From contig ASNI01000012.1 in assembly GCA_000404785.1 (NCBI GenBank), positions 1 to 54,435 on the forward strand: 54,435 nucleotides of DNA. Reading direction: 5' to 3'. This DNA is from Cloacimonetes bacterium SCGC AAA252-N17. Its GTDB lineage: Bacteria > Cloacimonadota > Cloacimonadia > JGIOTU-2. The notes under the pieces were generated by a model, which ran no database searches, was not told where the DNA came from, and was given only the letters and a program-made list of their open reading frames with translations. Of the stretch, positions 8,796 through 19,052 are shown one piece after another. The translations under genes and the position numbers were made by a program. Position 1 is the first letter of the stretch. The number at the start of each line of letters is the position of its first letter.

Positions 8796-11700
8796 ATGAT
8801 TAGAGAATTAAAAAGAGACAAAGTCGTAAAAGATTACGATTATGTAAGCATAAAGATTGCTTCTCCCGAGAAGATCCGTGACTGGTCTTACGGAGAGGTA
8901 ACCAGACCTGAAACGATAAATTACAGAACACTTAAGCCCGAAAAGGACGGACTGTTCTGTGAAAGAATATTCGGACCCGAAAAAGACTATGAATGTTCAT
9001 GTGGTAAGTATAAGAAATATCGTTTTAAAGGATTGATATGTGACCGCTGCGGCGTCGAGGTTACATCCTCAAAGGTTCGTCGCCAGAGAATGGGACATAT
9101 TGAACTTGCAGTGCCTGTTGCTCACATCTGGTTTGTGAAGCAAATGCCCAGTTCAATACAGTTGCTACTCGATCTTAAATCAAAAGAATTGGATCGAGTT
9201 CTTTATTATGAATCCTATATTGTTCTCAATCCTGGTGCATCTGAATACAATGTTGGTGATGTTATTGATGAAGAATCCTATCAGCAGGCAAAAGAAAAAT
9301 ATCCCACCGGCTTTGAAGCAGAAATGGGTGCTGAACCTATTAGAAAGCTCCTCTCTGAGATAGAGCTTAATGATGAAGTTGATAAATTACGTACCTCGAT
9401 AAAATTCGAAACCAAGCAAGCAAAAATAAAACTTATTAAAAAACTGAAAATTGTAGATGCATTTTTGAACTCAGGTAACCATCCTGAATGGATGATTCTT
9501 GAGACAATTCCAGTCATGCCACCTGATCTGAGACCTCTTGTATATCTTGAAGGTGGAAGTTTCGCAACTGCCGATTTCAACGACCTTTACAGGAGAGTTA
9601 TTACAAGGAATAATCGTCTGAAAGCCCTCATTGAAGGGCATGCTCCTGAGGTTATTTTACGTAATGAAAAGAGAATTCTTCAGGAAGCAGTTGACGCACT
9701 TCTGGATAATAGCAGAAAAACCAGACCTGTAAAAGGCAGAGGAAATAGACCTCTCAAATCGTTGAGCGATCAGTTGAAAGGTAAAAAAGGTCGATTCAGA
9801 CAGAATCTTCTCGGAAAGCGTGTTGATTATTCTGGACGTTCAGTTATTGTTATCGGTCCTGATTTAAAGCTCAATCAATGTGGATTACCAAAGAAAATGG
9901 CTCTGGAACTTTTCAAACCCTATATCATAGAAAGGATGGAGAAGTTCGAAGGTATCAGCACAGCCAAGCAGGCAAAACGCCTTATGGAAGAGAAGAAGCC
10001 GGAAGTCTGGAAGATTCTCGAAGAGGTGATAAAGGACTATCCCATACTTCTGAACAGAGCACCTACGCTTCATAGATTGAGTATGCAGGCATTTATCCCC
10101 GTGCTCATTGAAGAAAAAGCTATTCAATTACACCCGCTTCTTTGTTATCCCTTCAATGCTGACTTTGATGGTGATCAGATGGCTGTGCATATTCCTCTTT
10201 CAGGGGAAGCTCAAATGGAAGCCCGTGTGCTTATGACTCCTGTGAACAATATTCTCTCACCTGCGAACGGAAAACCGGTGCTTATGGCAAGTCAGGATAT
10301 TGTGCTTGGTGTGTATTTCCTTACTACTGCTACTTCTGAAGAACCCGAAGATGCAAAAAAACTTCCCAAATTCAATTCCACCGAAGAAGTGCTTATCGCT
10401 TATGAACTTCACGGAACAAAATCCTATCAAAAGTATGAAAATAAAGAAGAAGACACTGGTTTGCATATCCACTCATGGATCGAGTACAGATGCCCCGGAT
10501 CAGCAAAGCGTATTATTACTACTGTCGGGAGAGTAATCTTTGGTCAAATTATTCCTAAGGATATCATTTTCAAAAATTATAGTTTTGATAAAGGTAAAAT
10601 AAATCAGCTGACTTATGAAGTATATGAAAAATATGGCGCTGAACGTACTGCTGATTATCTCGATGATTTGAAGGATATTGGATTCAAATATGCAACAAAA
10701 TCAGGAACCACTTTTGGTATAACAGATATTATTGTTCCAAAAGAAAAGACGAGCATTCTCGAACATTCCGAAGATGAGGTTCTTGAAATTCAGGAAGAAT
10801 ACGATACTGGTATTATTACTGAAAGTGAACGCTATGACCGTATTATTGACCAGTGGAAGATCGCGACTGAAGAGATCACCGATAAAATGATGGAAGAGCT
10901 CAAGGAAGACAGACATGGATTCAACCCTATCTGGATCATGGCCGTATCCGGTGCTCGTGGTGGAAGAGATCAGATCAAACAGCTCGGTGCAATGAGAGGT
11001 TTGATGGAAAAACCTTCCCGTAAACTTACAGGTGAGATAGGCGAGATCATTGAGAATCCTATTAAATCTAACTTCAAAGAGGGTTTGACAATTTTGGAAT
11101 ACTTCATATCCACACACGGTGCCCGAAAAGGTTTGGCTGATACTGCGCTCAAAACAGCTGATGCAGGTTATCTGACACGTCGTTTAGTCGATGTGGCTCA
11201 ATCAGTGGTTATCTCGCAATATGATTGTGGAACCATGCAAGGTGTAGATATGACTGCACTCAAAGAAGGCAATAAAACGATAGAACCTTTGAGTGATCGT
11301 ATCAAGGGACGTACTGCTGTCGAAGAAGTCGTTGATCCTGTAAACGGAGAGATCATTGTAGAAGCTGGGGAGACCATTTCTGATAAAAAAGCAAATCAAA
11401 TTCAAAAACATGGTATCAGACTTGTCCGTATTCGATCCGTTTTGACCTGTGAAGCTGATAAAGGGATCTGTGCAAAATGTTATGGAAGAGATCTCTCAAC
11501 AGGAAAACCCGTTACTATAGGAACACCTGTAGGCGTTATTGCGGCTCAGAGTATCGGTGAGCCAGGAACCCAGCTTACGCTTCGTACATTCCACATTGGT
11601 GGTGCAGCAAGTACCATGGTAGAAGAAGCAGAAGTTAATGCGGAAAAAGATGGTATTGTCAAATATGACAGATTAGATTATGTCGTAAACAGGGATGGAC

Positions 11701-12953
11701 AGAAGATCGCATCAAGTTACCAGGGGAAAATACGAATTATTGACCCGGAATCAAAAGAAGAACTCAGTCATTATAAAGTTGAGTATGGTGCAACTATCTT
11801 TGTATCAGAAGACCAGAAAGTAGTGAAGGATACTTTATTGTTCAGCTGGGATAACTATAATACGCCATTGATTTCCATTGCTGAAGGGACTGTTTATTAT
11901 GACGATTTTATTGCAGATGAAACATATAAAACAGAATTTAATGAGCTAACTGGTCGTACTGAGATCACAATTCTTGAATCAAGAGATGTCGGCAAACAGG
12001 CAACACTCATAATTGAAACTGATAAAAAGAAGAAGATTCGGGTTCCATTACCAGCAGGACTTAATCTTGACTTCGAAGAAGGTTCACGTGTCTTTCCCGG
12101 AGAAATTCTGGGTAAAACATCTCGTGTGACAGTGAAACAACGGGATATCACCGGTGGTCTGCCGCGTGTGGTAGAACTCTTTGAAGCTCGCTCTCCTTCA
12201 AGCAAAGCAGTTATTACTGAAATCGATGGTGTGGTAAAGATCGGTAAATTGACACGTCTTGGAAGAAAGGTTACCATTTCTTCTGAAGCATCAGGTATTG
12301 ATAAGGATTATACTATTCATTATGGAAGAAGAATAATTGTTCATGATGGTGATGTGGTTGAAGCAGGTGATTCATTGTCAGATGGACCAATTGATCCTCA
12401 TGATATTATTACTGCAGGAAGTGTGATCGCAACTCAGGAATTCATCACAAATGAAGTTCTGGAAATCTACCGAAAACAGGGTGTTGATATCAATGACAAG
12501 CACGTTCGTGTGATAGTGCGTCAGATGATGCAGAAAGTGAATATCATCGATCCAGGTGACACAATTTTCCTTGAAGGTGAGATTGTTGATAAACTTCATG
12601 TGAATAAAGTGAATGAGAAAATTGCGAAAGAAGGTGGAAAACCTGCTGAGATTGAGCAGCTTCTCATGGGTATCACAAAATCTGCGCTGATCACTGACAG
12701 CTTTATCTCTGCAGCTTCATTCCAGAATACAACAAAAGTGCTGACTGAAGCTGCCGTGTACGGAAAAGTGGATACTTTAGAAGGACTTAAAGAGAGCGTG
12801 ATCATCGGTCACAGAATTCCTGCTGGAACCGGTGCGAAATATTGGCGTGATAAGGTAAAAAGTACTATTGATGAGGAGTTGAGTCTAAAGAAAACAGTAG
12901 AAAAATTATTTAAAGAAGAATTTGAAAAAAACATAAAAGAACAGGAGGCGTAA
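8796..12953 (+). CDS. rpoC: DNA-directed RNA polymerase beta' subunit
   Basis: Carries the polymerase active site. In the 1385-residue product, the N-terminal zinc finger has cysteines 67, 69, 82 and 85. The magnesium-binding NADFDGD motif is at 454-460. The second zinc site appears as CEADKGICAKCYGRDL, followed by the trigger-loop/bridge region AQSIGEPGTQLTLRTFHIGG. Full length with no lineage-type large insertion obvious by eye. It lies 24 nt after rpoB. Its stop codon abuts the GTG start of rpsL, so the rif and str operons are fused here. Confidence 0.98.
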   Translation: MIRELKRDKVVKDYDYVSIKIASPEKIRDWSYGEVTRPETINYRTLKPEKDGLFCERIFGPEKDYECSCGKYKKYRFKGLICDRCGVEVTSSKVRRQRMGHIELAVPVAHIWFVKQMPSSIQLLLDLKSKELDRVLYYESYIVLNPGASEYNVGDVIDEESYQQAKEKYPTGFEAEMGAEPIRKLLSEIELNDEVDKLRTSIKFETKQAKIKLIKKLKIVDAFLNSGNHPEWMILETIPVMPPDLRPLVYLEGGSFATADFNDLYRRVITRNNRLKALIEGHAPEVILRNEKRILQEAVDALLDNSRKTRPVKGRGNRPLKSLSDQLKGKKGRFRQNLLGKRVDYSGRSVIVIGPDLKLNQCGLPKKMALELFKPYIIERMEKFEGISTAKQAKRLMEEKKPEVWKILEEVIKDYPILLNRAPTLHRLSMQAFIPVLIEEKAIQLHPLLCYPFNADFDGDQMAVHIPLSGEAQMEARVLMTPVNNILSPANGKPVLMASQDIVLGVYFLTTATSEEPEDAKKLPKFNSTEEVLIAYELHGTKSYQKYENKEEDTGLHIHSWIEYRCPGSAKRIITTVGRVIFGQIIPKDIIFKNYSFDKGKINQLTYEVYEKYGAERTADYLDDLKDIGFKYATKSGTTFGITDIIVPKEKTSILEHSEDEVLEIQEEYDTGIITESERYDRIIDQWKIATEEITDKMMEELKEDRHGFNPIWIMAVSGARGGRDQIKQLGAMRGLMEKPSRKLTGEIGEIIENPIKSNFKEGLTILEYFISTHGARKGLADTALKTADAGYLTRRLVDVAQSVVISQYDCGTMQGVDMTALKEGNKTIEPLSDRIKGRTAVEEVVDPVNGEIIVEAGETISDKKANQIQKHGIRLVRIRSVLTCEADKGICAKCYGRDLSTGKPVTIGTPVGVIAAQSIGEPGTQLTLRTFHIGGAASTMVEEAEVNAEKDGIVKYDRLDYVVNRDGQKIASSYQGKIRIIDPESKEELSHYKVEYGATIFVSEDQKVVKDTLLFSWDNYNTPLISIAEGTVYYDDFIADETYKTEFNELTGRTEITILESRDVGKQATLIIETDKKKKIRVPLPAGLNLDFEEGSRVFPGEILGKTSRVTVKQRDITGGLPRVVELFEARSPSSKAVITEIDGVVKIGKLTRLGRKVTISSEASGIDKDYTIHYGRRIIVHDGDVVEAGDSLSDGPIDPHDIITAGSVIATQEFITNEVLEIYRKQGVDINDKHVRVIVRQMMQKVNIIDPGDTIFLEGEIVDKLHVNKVNEKIAKEGGKPAEIEQLLMGITKSALITDSFISAASFQNTTKVLTEAAVYGKVDTLEGLKESVIIGHRIPAGTGAKYWRDKVKSTIDEELSLKKTVEKLFKEEFEKNIKEQEA

Positions 12954-13334
12954 GTGCCTACAATTTCACAACTTATCAGAAAGGGCAGACAGAAACAGAA
13001 GAAAGCCAAAAAGAATAAGGCTTTGCAGGGTTGTCCTCAAAAAAGAGGTGTGTGCACAAGAGTGTATACAACCACTCCCAAAAAACCTAACTCTGCGCTG
13101 CGTAAAGTTGCCCGTGTGCGTCTTTCAAATGGAATTGAAGTGACGAGCTACATTCCAGGTGAGGGTCACAATCTACAGGAACACTCCATTGTGCTGATTC
13201 GGGGAGGTCGTGTAAAAGACTTACCGGGTGTGCGTTACCATGTTATTCGTGGAACCCTAGATGCAAGCGGAGTGGACAGCAGAAAGAAAAGCCGTTCCAA
13301 ATATGGAACAAAGAAAACCAAGAAATTAGGATAG
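12954..13334 (+). CDS. rpsL: 30S ribosomal protein S12
   Basis: Decoding-centre protein. The 126-residue product has the invariant TPKKPNSALRKVARVRL stretch and GRVKDLPGVRYHVIRG; lysines at the classical streptomycin positions are unchanged. Start is GTG, set by AGGAGG at 12942-12947 and the protein start MPTISQLIRKGR. Translation is probably coupled to rpoC, since the stop and start are adjacent. Confidence 0.97.
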   Translation: MPTISQLIRKGRQKQKKAKKNKALQGCPQKRGVCTRVYTTTPKKPNSALRKVARVRLSNGIEVTSYIPGEGHNLQEHSIVLIRGGRVKDLPGVRYHVIRGTLDASGVDSRKKSRSKYGTKKTKKLG

Positions 13335-13343
13335 TGGGTTTAC

Positions 13344-13814
13344 ATGTCTAGAAGAAAGAGAGCTCAAAAAAGACAGATACTTCCTGATCCAAAATATGGT
13401 GATATCATCGTTGCAAAATTCATCAATCAGTTAATGATGCGTGGGAAGAAGAGTCTTGCTGAACGCAAATTTTATCACGCCTTAGAGATCATACAGAAGA
13501 AGACGCAAGAAGATCCGATCAATGTTTTCAAGCAGGCGCTTGCGAACGTGAAGCCCAAAGTTGAAGTGAAAACTCGCAGAATCGGTGGTGCGAACTACCA
13601 GGTTCCTATGGAAGTCAATAGGGAAAGACAGCAAACACTTGCTTTCAGATGGATAGTTAATTTCGCTCGTAAACGCCATGAAAAGACAATTGATGAAAAA
13701 TTGGCTGGTGAGTTTATCGCCGCATACAACAACGAAGGTTCATCGATCAAGAAGCGTGAAGAAGTCTGGAGAATGGCAGAAGCGAACAAAGCATTTGCAC
13801 ATTTTAGAATCTAA
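13344..13814 (+). CDS. rpsG: 30S ribosomal protein S7
   Basis: Primary binder that nucleates assembly of the 30S head. The 156-residue product begins MSRRKRAQKRQILPDPKYGD and contains VKPKVEVKTRRIGGANYQVP. Length matches the short bacterial S7 (about 156). It lies 9 nt after rpsL and 2 nt before fusA. Confidence 0.97.
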   Translation: MSRRKRAQKRQILPDPKYGDIIVAKFINQLMMRGKKSLAERKFYHALEIIQKKTQEDPINVFKQALANVKPKVEVKTRRIGGANYQVPMEVNRERQQTLAFRWIVNFARKRHEKTIDEKLAGEFIAAYNNEGSSIKKREEVWRMAEANKAFAHFRI

Positions 13815-13816
13815 CG

Positions 13817-15931
13817 ATGCAACAAAAACACTATGCCTTGGAAAACATTCGCAATATCGGGCTTATCGCTCATATTGATGCAGGAAAGACGACCGTCACT
13901 GAACGGATCCTTTTCTACACAGGTATAGTGCACCAAATGGGTGAAGTACACGAAGGAACAGCAACAATGGATTGGATGGTTCAGGAAAAAGAACGCGGCA
14001 TAACGATTACTTCCGCAGCCATAACTTGTTTCTGGAAGGATAATAGGATTAATATTATCGATACTCCCGGACATGTTGATTTTACTGTTGAAGTGGAGCG
14101 TTCATTGCGTGTGCTTGACGGTGCTGTAGTGATCTTCTGCGGTGTCGGAGGTGTAGAACCTCAATCTGAAACTGTGTGGCATCAGGCAGACAGATATCAT
14201 GTTCCACGAATTGCATTCATTAACAAGTTGGATAGAGTCGGCTCTGATTTTGATTACACAGTGAAAACCATCAGAACAAAGCTTCAGCCAAATGCAGTTC
14301 CGGTACAACTTCCCATCATATATCAAGATGAATTCATCGGTATTATCAGTCTGGTAAATCAGAATGCTTACATCTATGATCAGGATGACATGGGTTTGGA
14401 ATTTTCAACTGTATCGCTTGATGATGAGAGAATTTCTCCTGAACTTATCGAGAATGTTGCAGAAAGAAGAACTAAGCTCATTGAAAAATTAGCGGAATTC
14501 GATGAAGTGCTTTTTCAAAAGTACATCGATGAAGAAGAAATTACTGAAGAGGACATTGATGAATCATTGAGGAAAGTTACTTTATCCTGCGAATTCGTGC
14601 CGATCCTTTGCGGTGCTGCACTCAGAAATAAGGGCATTCAGCTTCTTATTGATGCGATAGTGAAATATCTTCCTTCACCAATAGATGTCCCCGAGATCAA
14701 TGGTGTTGATCCAAGAACAGGTGAAGAAAAGAAGATCAAAGTTGATGAATCTTTACCTTTTTCATCACTGGCTTTCAAAATACAGGTGAATCCCTATGTA
14801 GGCAAGTTGACGTATCTTAGAGCATATTCAGGAAAGATCAACAAGGGTGATCATGTGCTGAATGTCAACACAGGCAAAAAGGAAAGAATTACCCGTATCA
14901 TGCACATGCATGCGAATAAATCAATAAATGTGGACAGTATCAGTGCCGGTGAGATTTCCGCAGTAGCCGGTCTCAATGAAACTGTTTCAGGTGATAGCAT
15001 CACTGCACTGAATAATCCCGTGTTGCTTGAACGTATCAACTTTGCTGATCCTGTGATGTCAGTTGCTATTGAGCCGAAGACAAAAGCTGATCAGGAAAAT
15101 CTAAAAGATACTCTGCCGCGTCTTCTCGAAGAGGATCCTACTTACATTATCATAGAAGATAAGGATACAGGCCAAACGCTCATTTACGGAATGGGAGAAC
15201 TGCATCTGGATATCCTTGTTGATAGATTGAAACGTGAATTCAAGATCAATGTGAATGTCGGAAAGCCAAGAGTTAATTATAAAGAAACAATCCTTAATGG
15301 CGCTGATGGCGAAGCAAAGTTCGAGAGAAATATTGGTGGTCATGGGCAGTACGCAAAAGTGAAACTTCATATTGAGCACTACAATGATGAATTTGAAGAA
15401 TCAAGGTACAAAATTCAGATAGAGAATAATGCTGCAGAAGAAGATATTCCCAAAGAATTCATACGGGCAGTGAAAGCTGGTATTGTGGAATCTGCACAAA
15501 GCGGTCCTCTTACAGGAAATCGAGTAGAAAATATCAAAGTACTCATCACAGGTGGCTCATTCAATCCTGTTGACTCATCAGAAATTGCATTCAAAATTGC
15601 AGGTTCAATGGCTTTTTCACAAGCACTTCGGCATGCTAAATTTGCTTTGCTTGAGCCAATTATGAACATCACTATTATCACACCTGAAGTATATATGGGC
15701 AATGTAATAAATGATCTTAACAGCCGTCGTGGCAAGATCTTAGAAGTTAAAGACAAAGATTCAATAAAAATATTAAGTGGTTTGGTACCATTAAGTGAAA
15801 CCTTTGGATATACTACTGCTCTTCGTTCAGCATCTCAGGGCAGAGCATCATTTTCAATGGAATTCAAAGAGTATGCAATGGTTCCGGAAAATATTTCAAA
15901 TCAAATTATAAATAAAATGTGCGGTTATTAG
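13817..15931 (+). CDS. fusA: Translation elongation factor EF-G
   Basis: Translocation GTPase. The 704-residue product has G1 AHIDAGKT (residues 18-25), the switch region EKERGITITSAA, DTPGHVDFT and NKLDR, followed by domains II-V; length is typical. It is tightly linked to rpsG (2-nt gap). Unlike the classical str operon, no tuf follows; rpsJ starts 13 nt later. A second, divergent EF-G elsewhere cannot be excluded from this window. Confidence 0.97.
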   Translation: MQQKHYALENIRNIGLIAHIDAGKTTVTERILFYTGIVHQMGEVHEGTATMDWMVQEKERGITITSAAITCFWKDNRINIIDTPGHVDFTVEVERSLRVLDGAVVIFCGVGGVEPQSETVWHQADRYHVPRIAFINKLDRVGSDFDYTVKTIRTKLQPNAVPVQLPIIYQDEFIGIISLVNQNAYIYDQDDMGLEFSTVSLDDERISPELIENVAERRTKLIEKLAEFDEVLFQKYIDEEEITEEDIDESLRKVTLSCEFVPILCGAALRNKGIQLLIDAIVKYLPSPIDVPEINGVDPRTGEEKKIKVDESLPFSSLAFKIQVNPYVGKLTYLRAYSGKINKGDHVLNVNTGKKERITRIMHMHANKSINVDSISAGEISAVAGLNETVSGDSITALNNPVLLERINFADPVMSVAIEPKTKADQENLKDTLPRLLEEDPTYIIIEDKDTGQTLIYGMGELHLDILVDRLKREFKINVNVGKPRVNYKETILNGADGEAKFERNIGGHGQYAKVKLHIEHYNDEFEESRYKIQIENNAAEEDIPKEFIRAVKAGIVESAQSGPLTGNRVENIKVLITGGSFNPVDSSEIAFKIAGSMAFSQALRHAKFALLEPIMNITIITPEVYMGNVINDLNSRRGKILEVKDKDSIKILSGLVPLSETFGYTTALRSASQGRASFSMEFKEYAMVPENISNQIINKMCGY

Positions 15932-15943
15932 AATTGAGGAGAC

Positions 15944-16246
15944 ATGAATAAGATAAGAATCAAATTAAAAGCGTATGATCATTTTCTCTTGGATAAATCT
16001 GTTGTGGAGATCATCAGAAACACAAAGGGAACAGGTGCCAAGATCATCGGTCCTATTCCGCTTCCAACCAGACGCAGAATCTACACGGTATTGCGTTCAC
16101 CTCATGTTGATAAAAAGTCTCGTGAGCAATTCGAAATGAAAATTTATAAGAGAATTATTGACATAGAAAACCCAACTCCAAAAACAACGGACGCGATTAG
16201 GAATCTGAACATACCTGCTGGTGTTCATATAGAAATAAAAACCTAA
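15944..16246 (+). CDS. rpsJ: 30S ribosomal protein S10
   Basis: Head protein of the 30S subunit, also NusE in antitermination complexes. The 100-residue product begins MNKIRIKLKAYDHFLLD and contains GPIPLPTRRRIYTVLRSPHV. RBS GAGGAG precedes the ATG. This is the first gene of the S10 block, here fused to fusA with no sign of a separate promoter. Confidence 0.97.
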   Translation: MNKIRIKLKAYDHFLLDKSVVEIIRNTKGTGAKIIGPIPLPTRRRIYTVLRSPHVDKKSREQFEMKIYKRIIDIENPTPKTTDAIRNLNIPAGVHIEIKT

Positions 16247-16279
16247 ACTATATCTAAATATAATTTATTAGGAGAAAAA

Positions 16280-16909
16280 ATGTTAGGCTTAATTGGTAAA
16301 AAGATTGGAATGACTCGATTTTTCACAGAAAATGGTGACTCTGTTGCTGTGACACTTATTGAAGCAGGTCCCTGTACTATTACCAGTCATAAAACCATAG
16401 AGAAAGATAATTATTCTGCACTTCAGCTTGGATTTCAGGAAGTTCCTGAGAAAAAGCTCACTAAACCTCTTTTGGGACATTTTAAGAAAAACAATGTCTC
16501 AGCTTTCAAAATCATGAAAGAGTTTAGAGTAAATGAAGATGTGATGAATGATTATTCTCCTGGTGCAGAAATTAAAGTGGATATTTTCAAGCCAAAAGAT
16601 AAAATTCATGTGACTGGAATTTCAAAAGGAAAGGGCTTTGCCGGTGTTATTAAACGCCATAATTTTCATGGGAAAAATCAAACTCATGGAACCCATGAGA
16701 GCTTTCGCGGAACCGGTTCTATCGGTATGTGTGCCACACCTTCGAGAGTTCACCGCGGTAAAAAAATGCCCGGTCAATATGGCAATGATAGGGTAACAGT
16801 TCGTAACCTCACCGTTTATAAGATCGATGAAGAGAGAAACCTACTTATGGTTAGAGGAGCGATTCCAGGTCATAGAAACAGTATTGTAATGATTCAAAAA
16901 ACTAAGTAA
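16280..16909 (+). CDS. rplC: 50S ribosomal protein L3
   Basis: Early-assembly protein reaching toward the peptidyl transferase centre. The 209-residue product starts MLGLIGKKIGMTRFF and has the L3 signature KGKGFAGVIKRHNFHG (about 115-130), followed by THGTHESFRGTGSIG. Full length. RBS AGGAG precedes the ATG. The 33-nt gap after rpsJ holds no visible hairpin. Confidence 0.97.
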   Translation: MLGLIGKKIGMTRFFTENGDSVAVTLIEAGPCTITSHKTIEKDNYSALQLGFQEVPEKKLTKPLLGHFKKNNVSAFKIMKEFRVNEDVMNDYSPGAEIKVDIFKPKDKIHVTGISKGKGFAGVIKRHNFHGKNQTHGTHESFRGTGSIGMCATPSRVHRGKKMPGQYGNDRVTVRNLTVYKIDEERNLLMVRGAIPGHRNSIVMIQKTK

Positions 16910-16920
16910 AAGGTTTTGTT

Positions 16921-17538
16921 ATGGAAGCAATAAAGTATTCAAAAACAGGTGAAGAAATTGGAAAAGTTACTTTGCCGGAACATCTCTTTGATACGGAAGT
17001 GAACCAGGCTGTTCTTCATGAAGTGATCAAACTTCTCAGGCAGAATAAGCGATTGGGAACAGCTTGTGTCAAGGGACGCTCTGACGTACATGGTTCCACA
17101 CGAAAATTATATCGTCAAAAGGGAACTGGTCGAGCCAGAGCAGGTAGTAAAAAAAGTCCCATAAGAGTCGGCGGCGGAGTAGCTTTCGGACCTCGACCAA
17201 AGGACTGGCATGTAACCATTCCAAAGAAGAAAAAAAGAATTGCATTAAAATCAGCACTCAGCAGTAAAAAAGATCATGTTGCAGTCATTGAAGATATCAT
17301 AATGGAAAAACCCAGTGTAAAAATTGCTCAGGATATTTTGAATGCAACAAAGATACCTTTTCAGCGCTGCTTGTTCGTGATGTCCGATAATGAACCCAAC
17401 ATGGTTCGTTCACTGAGAAATATCAAGAATGTTTCCAGTATTCGTGCCGAGGATTTAAATGCCTATGAGATCCTGCATGCAAGCGATTTGATCATAACTG
17501 AAAAGGCATTGGAGAAAATGGAAGGGGTATTCAAATGA
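16921..17538 (+). CDS. rplD: 50S ribosomal protein L4
   Basis: Lines the peptide exit tunnel and in gammaproteobacteria represses the S10 operon. The 205-residue product has the tunnel-loop motif GSTRKLYRQKGTGRARAGS (about 60-78) and GGGVAFGPRPKDW. The stop codon overlaps the rplW start (ATGA at 17535-17538), implying coupled translation. Confidence 0.97.
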   Translation: MEAIKYSKTGEEIGKVTLPEHLFDTEVNQAVLHEVIKLLRQNKRLGTACVKGRSDVHGSTRKLYRQKGTGRARAGSKKSPIRVGGGVAFGPRPKDWHVTIPKKKKRIALKSALSSKKDHVAVIEDIIMEKPSVKIAQDILNATKIPFQRCLFVMSDNEPNMVRSLRNIKNVSSIRAEDLNAYEILHASDLIITEKALEKMEGVFK

Positions 17539-17831
17539 ACAAGAACCCAAGACAAATTATTATTCATCCGATAATCACTGAAAAAGGGACTCATATTCAG
17601 GAAGCAGCTGGCGGATATTTATTCAAAGTGCGTCTTGATGCAAACAAGATAGAAATACGGAACGCTATCCAGGAAATTTTTCAGGTACATGTTCGCAAGG
17701 TAAACACCATAAATTGCAAGGGTAAACCGAAGAATCTCGGTCGCTATCAAGGCAGAAGATCCGACTGGAAAAAAGCCATTGTATATCTTGTAAAAGGTGA
17801 ATCTATAAGCGAATTTGAAGTGATGCAGTAA
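17535..17831 (+). CDS. rplW: 50S ribosomal protein L23
   Basis: Exit-tunnel rim protein that docks trigger factor and SRP. The 98-residue product begins MNKNPRQIIIHPIITEKGTH and includes FKVRLDANKIEIRNAIQEIF. It overlaps rplD by 4 nt. The following 86-nt gap before rplB is one of the longest in the superoperon; it holds only a weak short stem (TAGGT/ACCTA near 17878-17895). Confidence 0.96.
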   Translation: MNKNPRQIIIHPIITEKGTHIQEAAGGYLFKVRLDANKIEIRNAIQEIFQVHVRKVNTINCKGKPKNLGRYQGRRSDWKKAIVYLVKGESISEFEVMQ

Positions 17832-17917
17832 AAAATGTTTCTACTTCTTGTTTTAATTGACATAAAATATTAACTGTTAGGTTTTTTACACCTATCCCTA
17901 AAATGGAGATGTAATTC

Positions 17918-18748
17918 ATGGCAATAAAGAAATATAAGGCTATTACACCCTCGAGACGGCATTATACGGGTTACTCCTTTGATGAGATCACAAAGGACAA
18001 ACCCGAGAAATCTCTGGTTGAACCGGCAAAGAGAAATGCTGGAAGAAATAACCAGGGAAGAATTACTATTCGTCATCGTGGTGGTGGTCATAAACGGTTT
18101 TATAGAATAATAGATTTTAAAAGACATAATAAGAAAGGGATCGAAGCCCGAGTGCATTCAATTGAGTATGATCCCAATCGTTCAGCACGAATTGCATTGC
18201 TTTACTATGTTGATGGCGAAAAGCGTTATATTATTGCTCCTGACAAACTGCAGGTCAATGATGTAGTCATGATCGGTGAAAATGTGGAGATCAAGCCGGG
18301 GAATGCCCTTCCAATAAGGAAGATTCCAATCGGTACAATGATCCACAATATTGAGTTCAAGCCCGGTCGAGGAGCCCAGATCGCACGCAGTGCAGGTGTT
18401 AATGCAGAAGTTGTTGCTAAAGAAGGTGGCTATGTTCATGTAAAAATGCCTTCAGGCACTATCCAGCTTCTTCGTATGGAATGCTATGCAACGATAGGAC
18501 AGGTCAGCAATATTGATCATTCCAAAATTTCCTATGGTAAAGCAGGCAGAAAACGCTGGCTTGGACGTCGTCCTCATGTAAGAGGTGTTGCCATGAACCC
18601 TGTTGATCATCCAATGGGTGGTGGTGAAGGTAAATCATCTGGTGGTCGTCATCCTGTTTCTCCGTGGGGTACACTCGCAAAGGGATTCAAAACCAGAAAG
18701 AAAAAGAAATATTCTGATCCATACGTGATTAAGAAGAAACGTAAATAA
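17918..18748 (+). CDS. rplB: 50S ribosomal protein L2
   Basis: Essential near the peptidyl transferase centre and for subunit joining. The 276-residue product has the RNA-binding domain with GRNNQGRITIRHRGGGHKR (about 45-63) and the C-terminal signature GVAMNPVDHPMGGGEGKSSG, including the conserved histidine. Length is normal. RBS GGAG lies before the ATG. Confidence 0.97.
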   Translation: MAIKKYKAITPSRRHYTGYSFDEITKDKPEKSLVEPAKRNAGRNNQGRITIRHRGGGHKRFYRIIDFKRHNKKGIEARVHSIEYDPNRSARIALLYYVDGEKRYIIAPDKLQVNDVVMIGENVEIKPGNALPIRKIPIGTMIHNIEFKPGRGAQIARSAGVNAEVVAKEGGYVHVKMPSGTIQLLRMECYATIGQVSNIDHSKISYGKAGRKRWLGRRPHVRGVAMNPVDHPMGGGEGKSSGGRHPVSPWGTLAKGFKTRKKKKYSDPYVIKKKRK

Positions 18749-18762
18749 GCGGAGGATATTTA

Positions 18763-19050
18763 ATGGCAAGGTCACTCAAAAAAGGACCCTTTTATGATGA
18801 GCATTTAATGGGCAAAGTAGAAAAGTTGAATGAACTGAATAAGAAACAGGTTATCAAGACCTGGTCCCGTCGTTCTACTGTTATGCCCGAATTCGTTGGT
18901 CATACATTTGCAGTTCATAACGGTAAAAGATTCGTACCTGTTTTTGTTACAGAATCGATGGTCGGACATAAACTTGGAGAATTCTCTCCCACCAGAACGT
19001 TCCGTGGACATAAAGGTAAGAGAGAAAAACTTGCAAGGAAACGTGGTTAA
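18763..19050 (+). CDS. rpsS: 30S ribosomal protein S19
   Basis: Head protein contacting S13 and A-site tRNA. The 95-residue product starts MARSLKKGPFYDEHLM and ends with the HKLGEFSPTRTFRGHKG signature. GGAGG precedes the ATG. It is followed by rplV after 2 nt. Confidence 0.97.
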   Translation: MARSLKKGPFYDEHLMGKVEKLNELNKKQVIKTWSRRSTVMPEFVGHTFAVHNGKRFVPVFVTESMVGHKLGEFSPTRTFRGHKGKREKLARKRG

Positions 19051-19052
19051 TT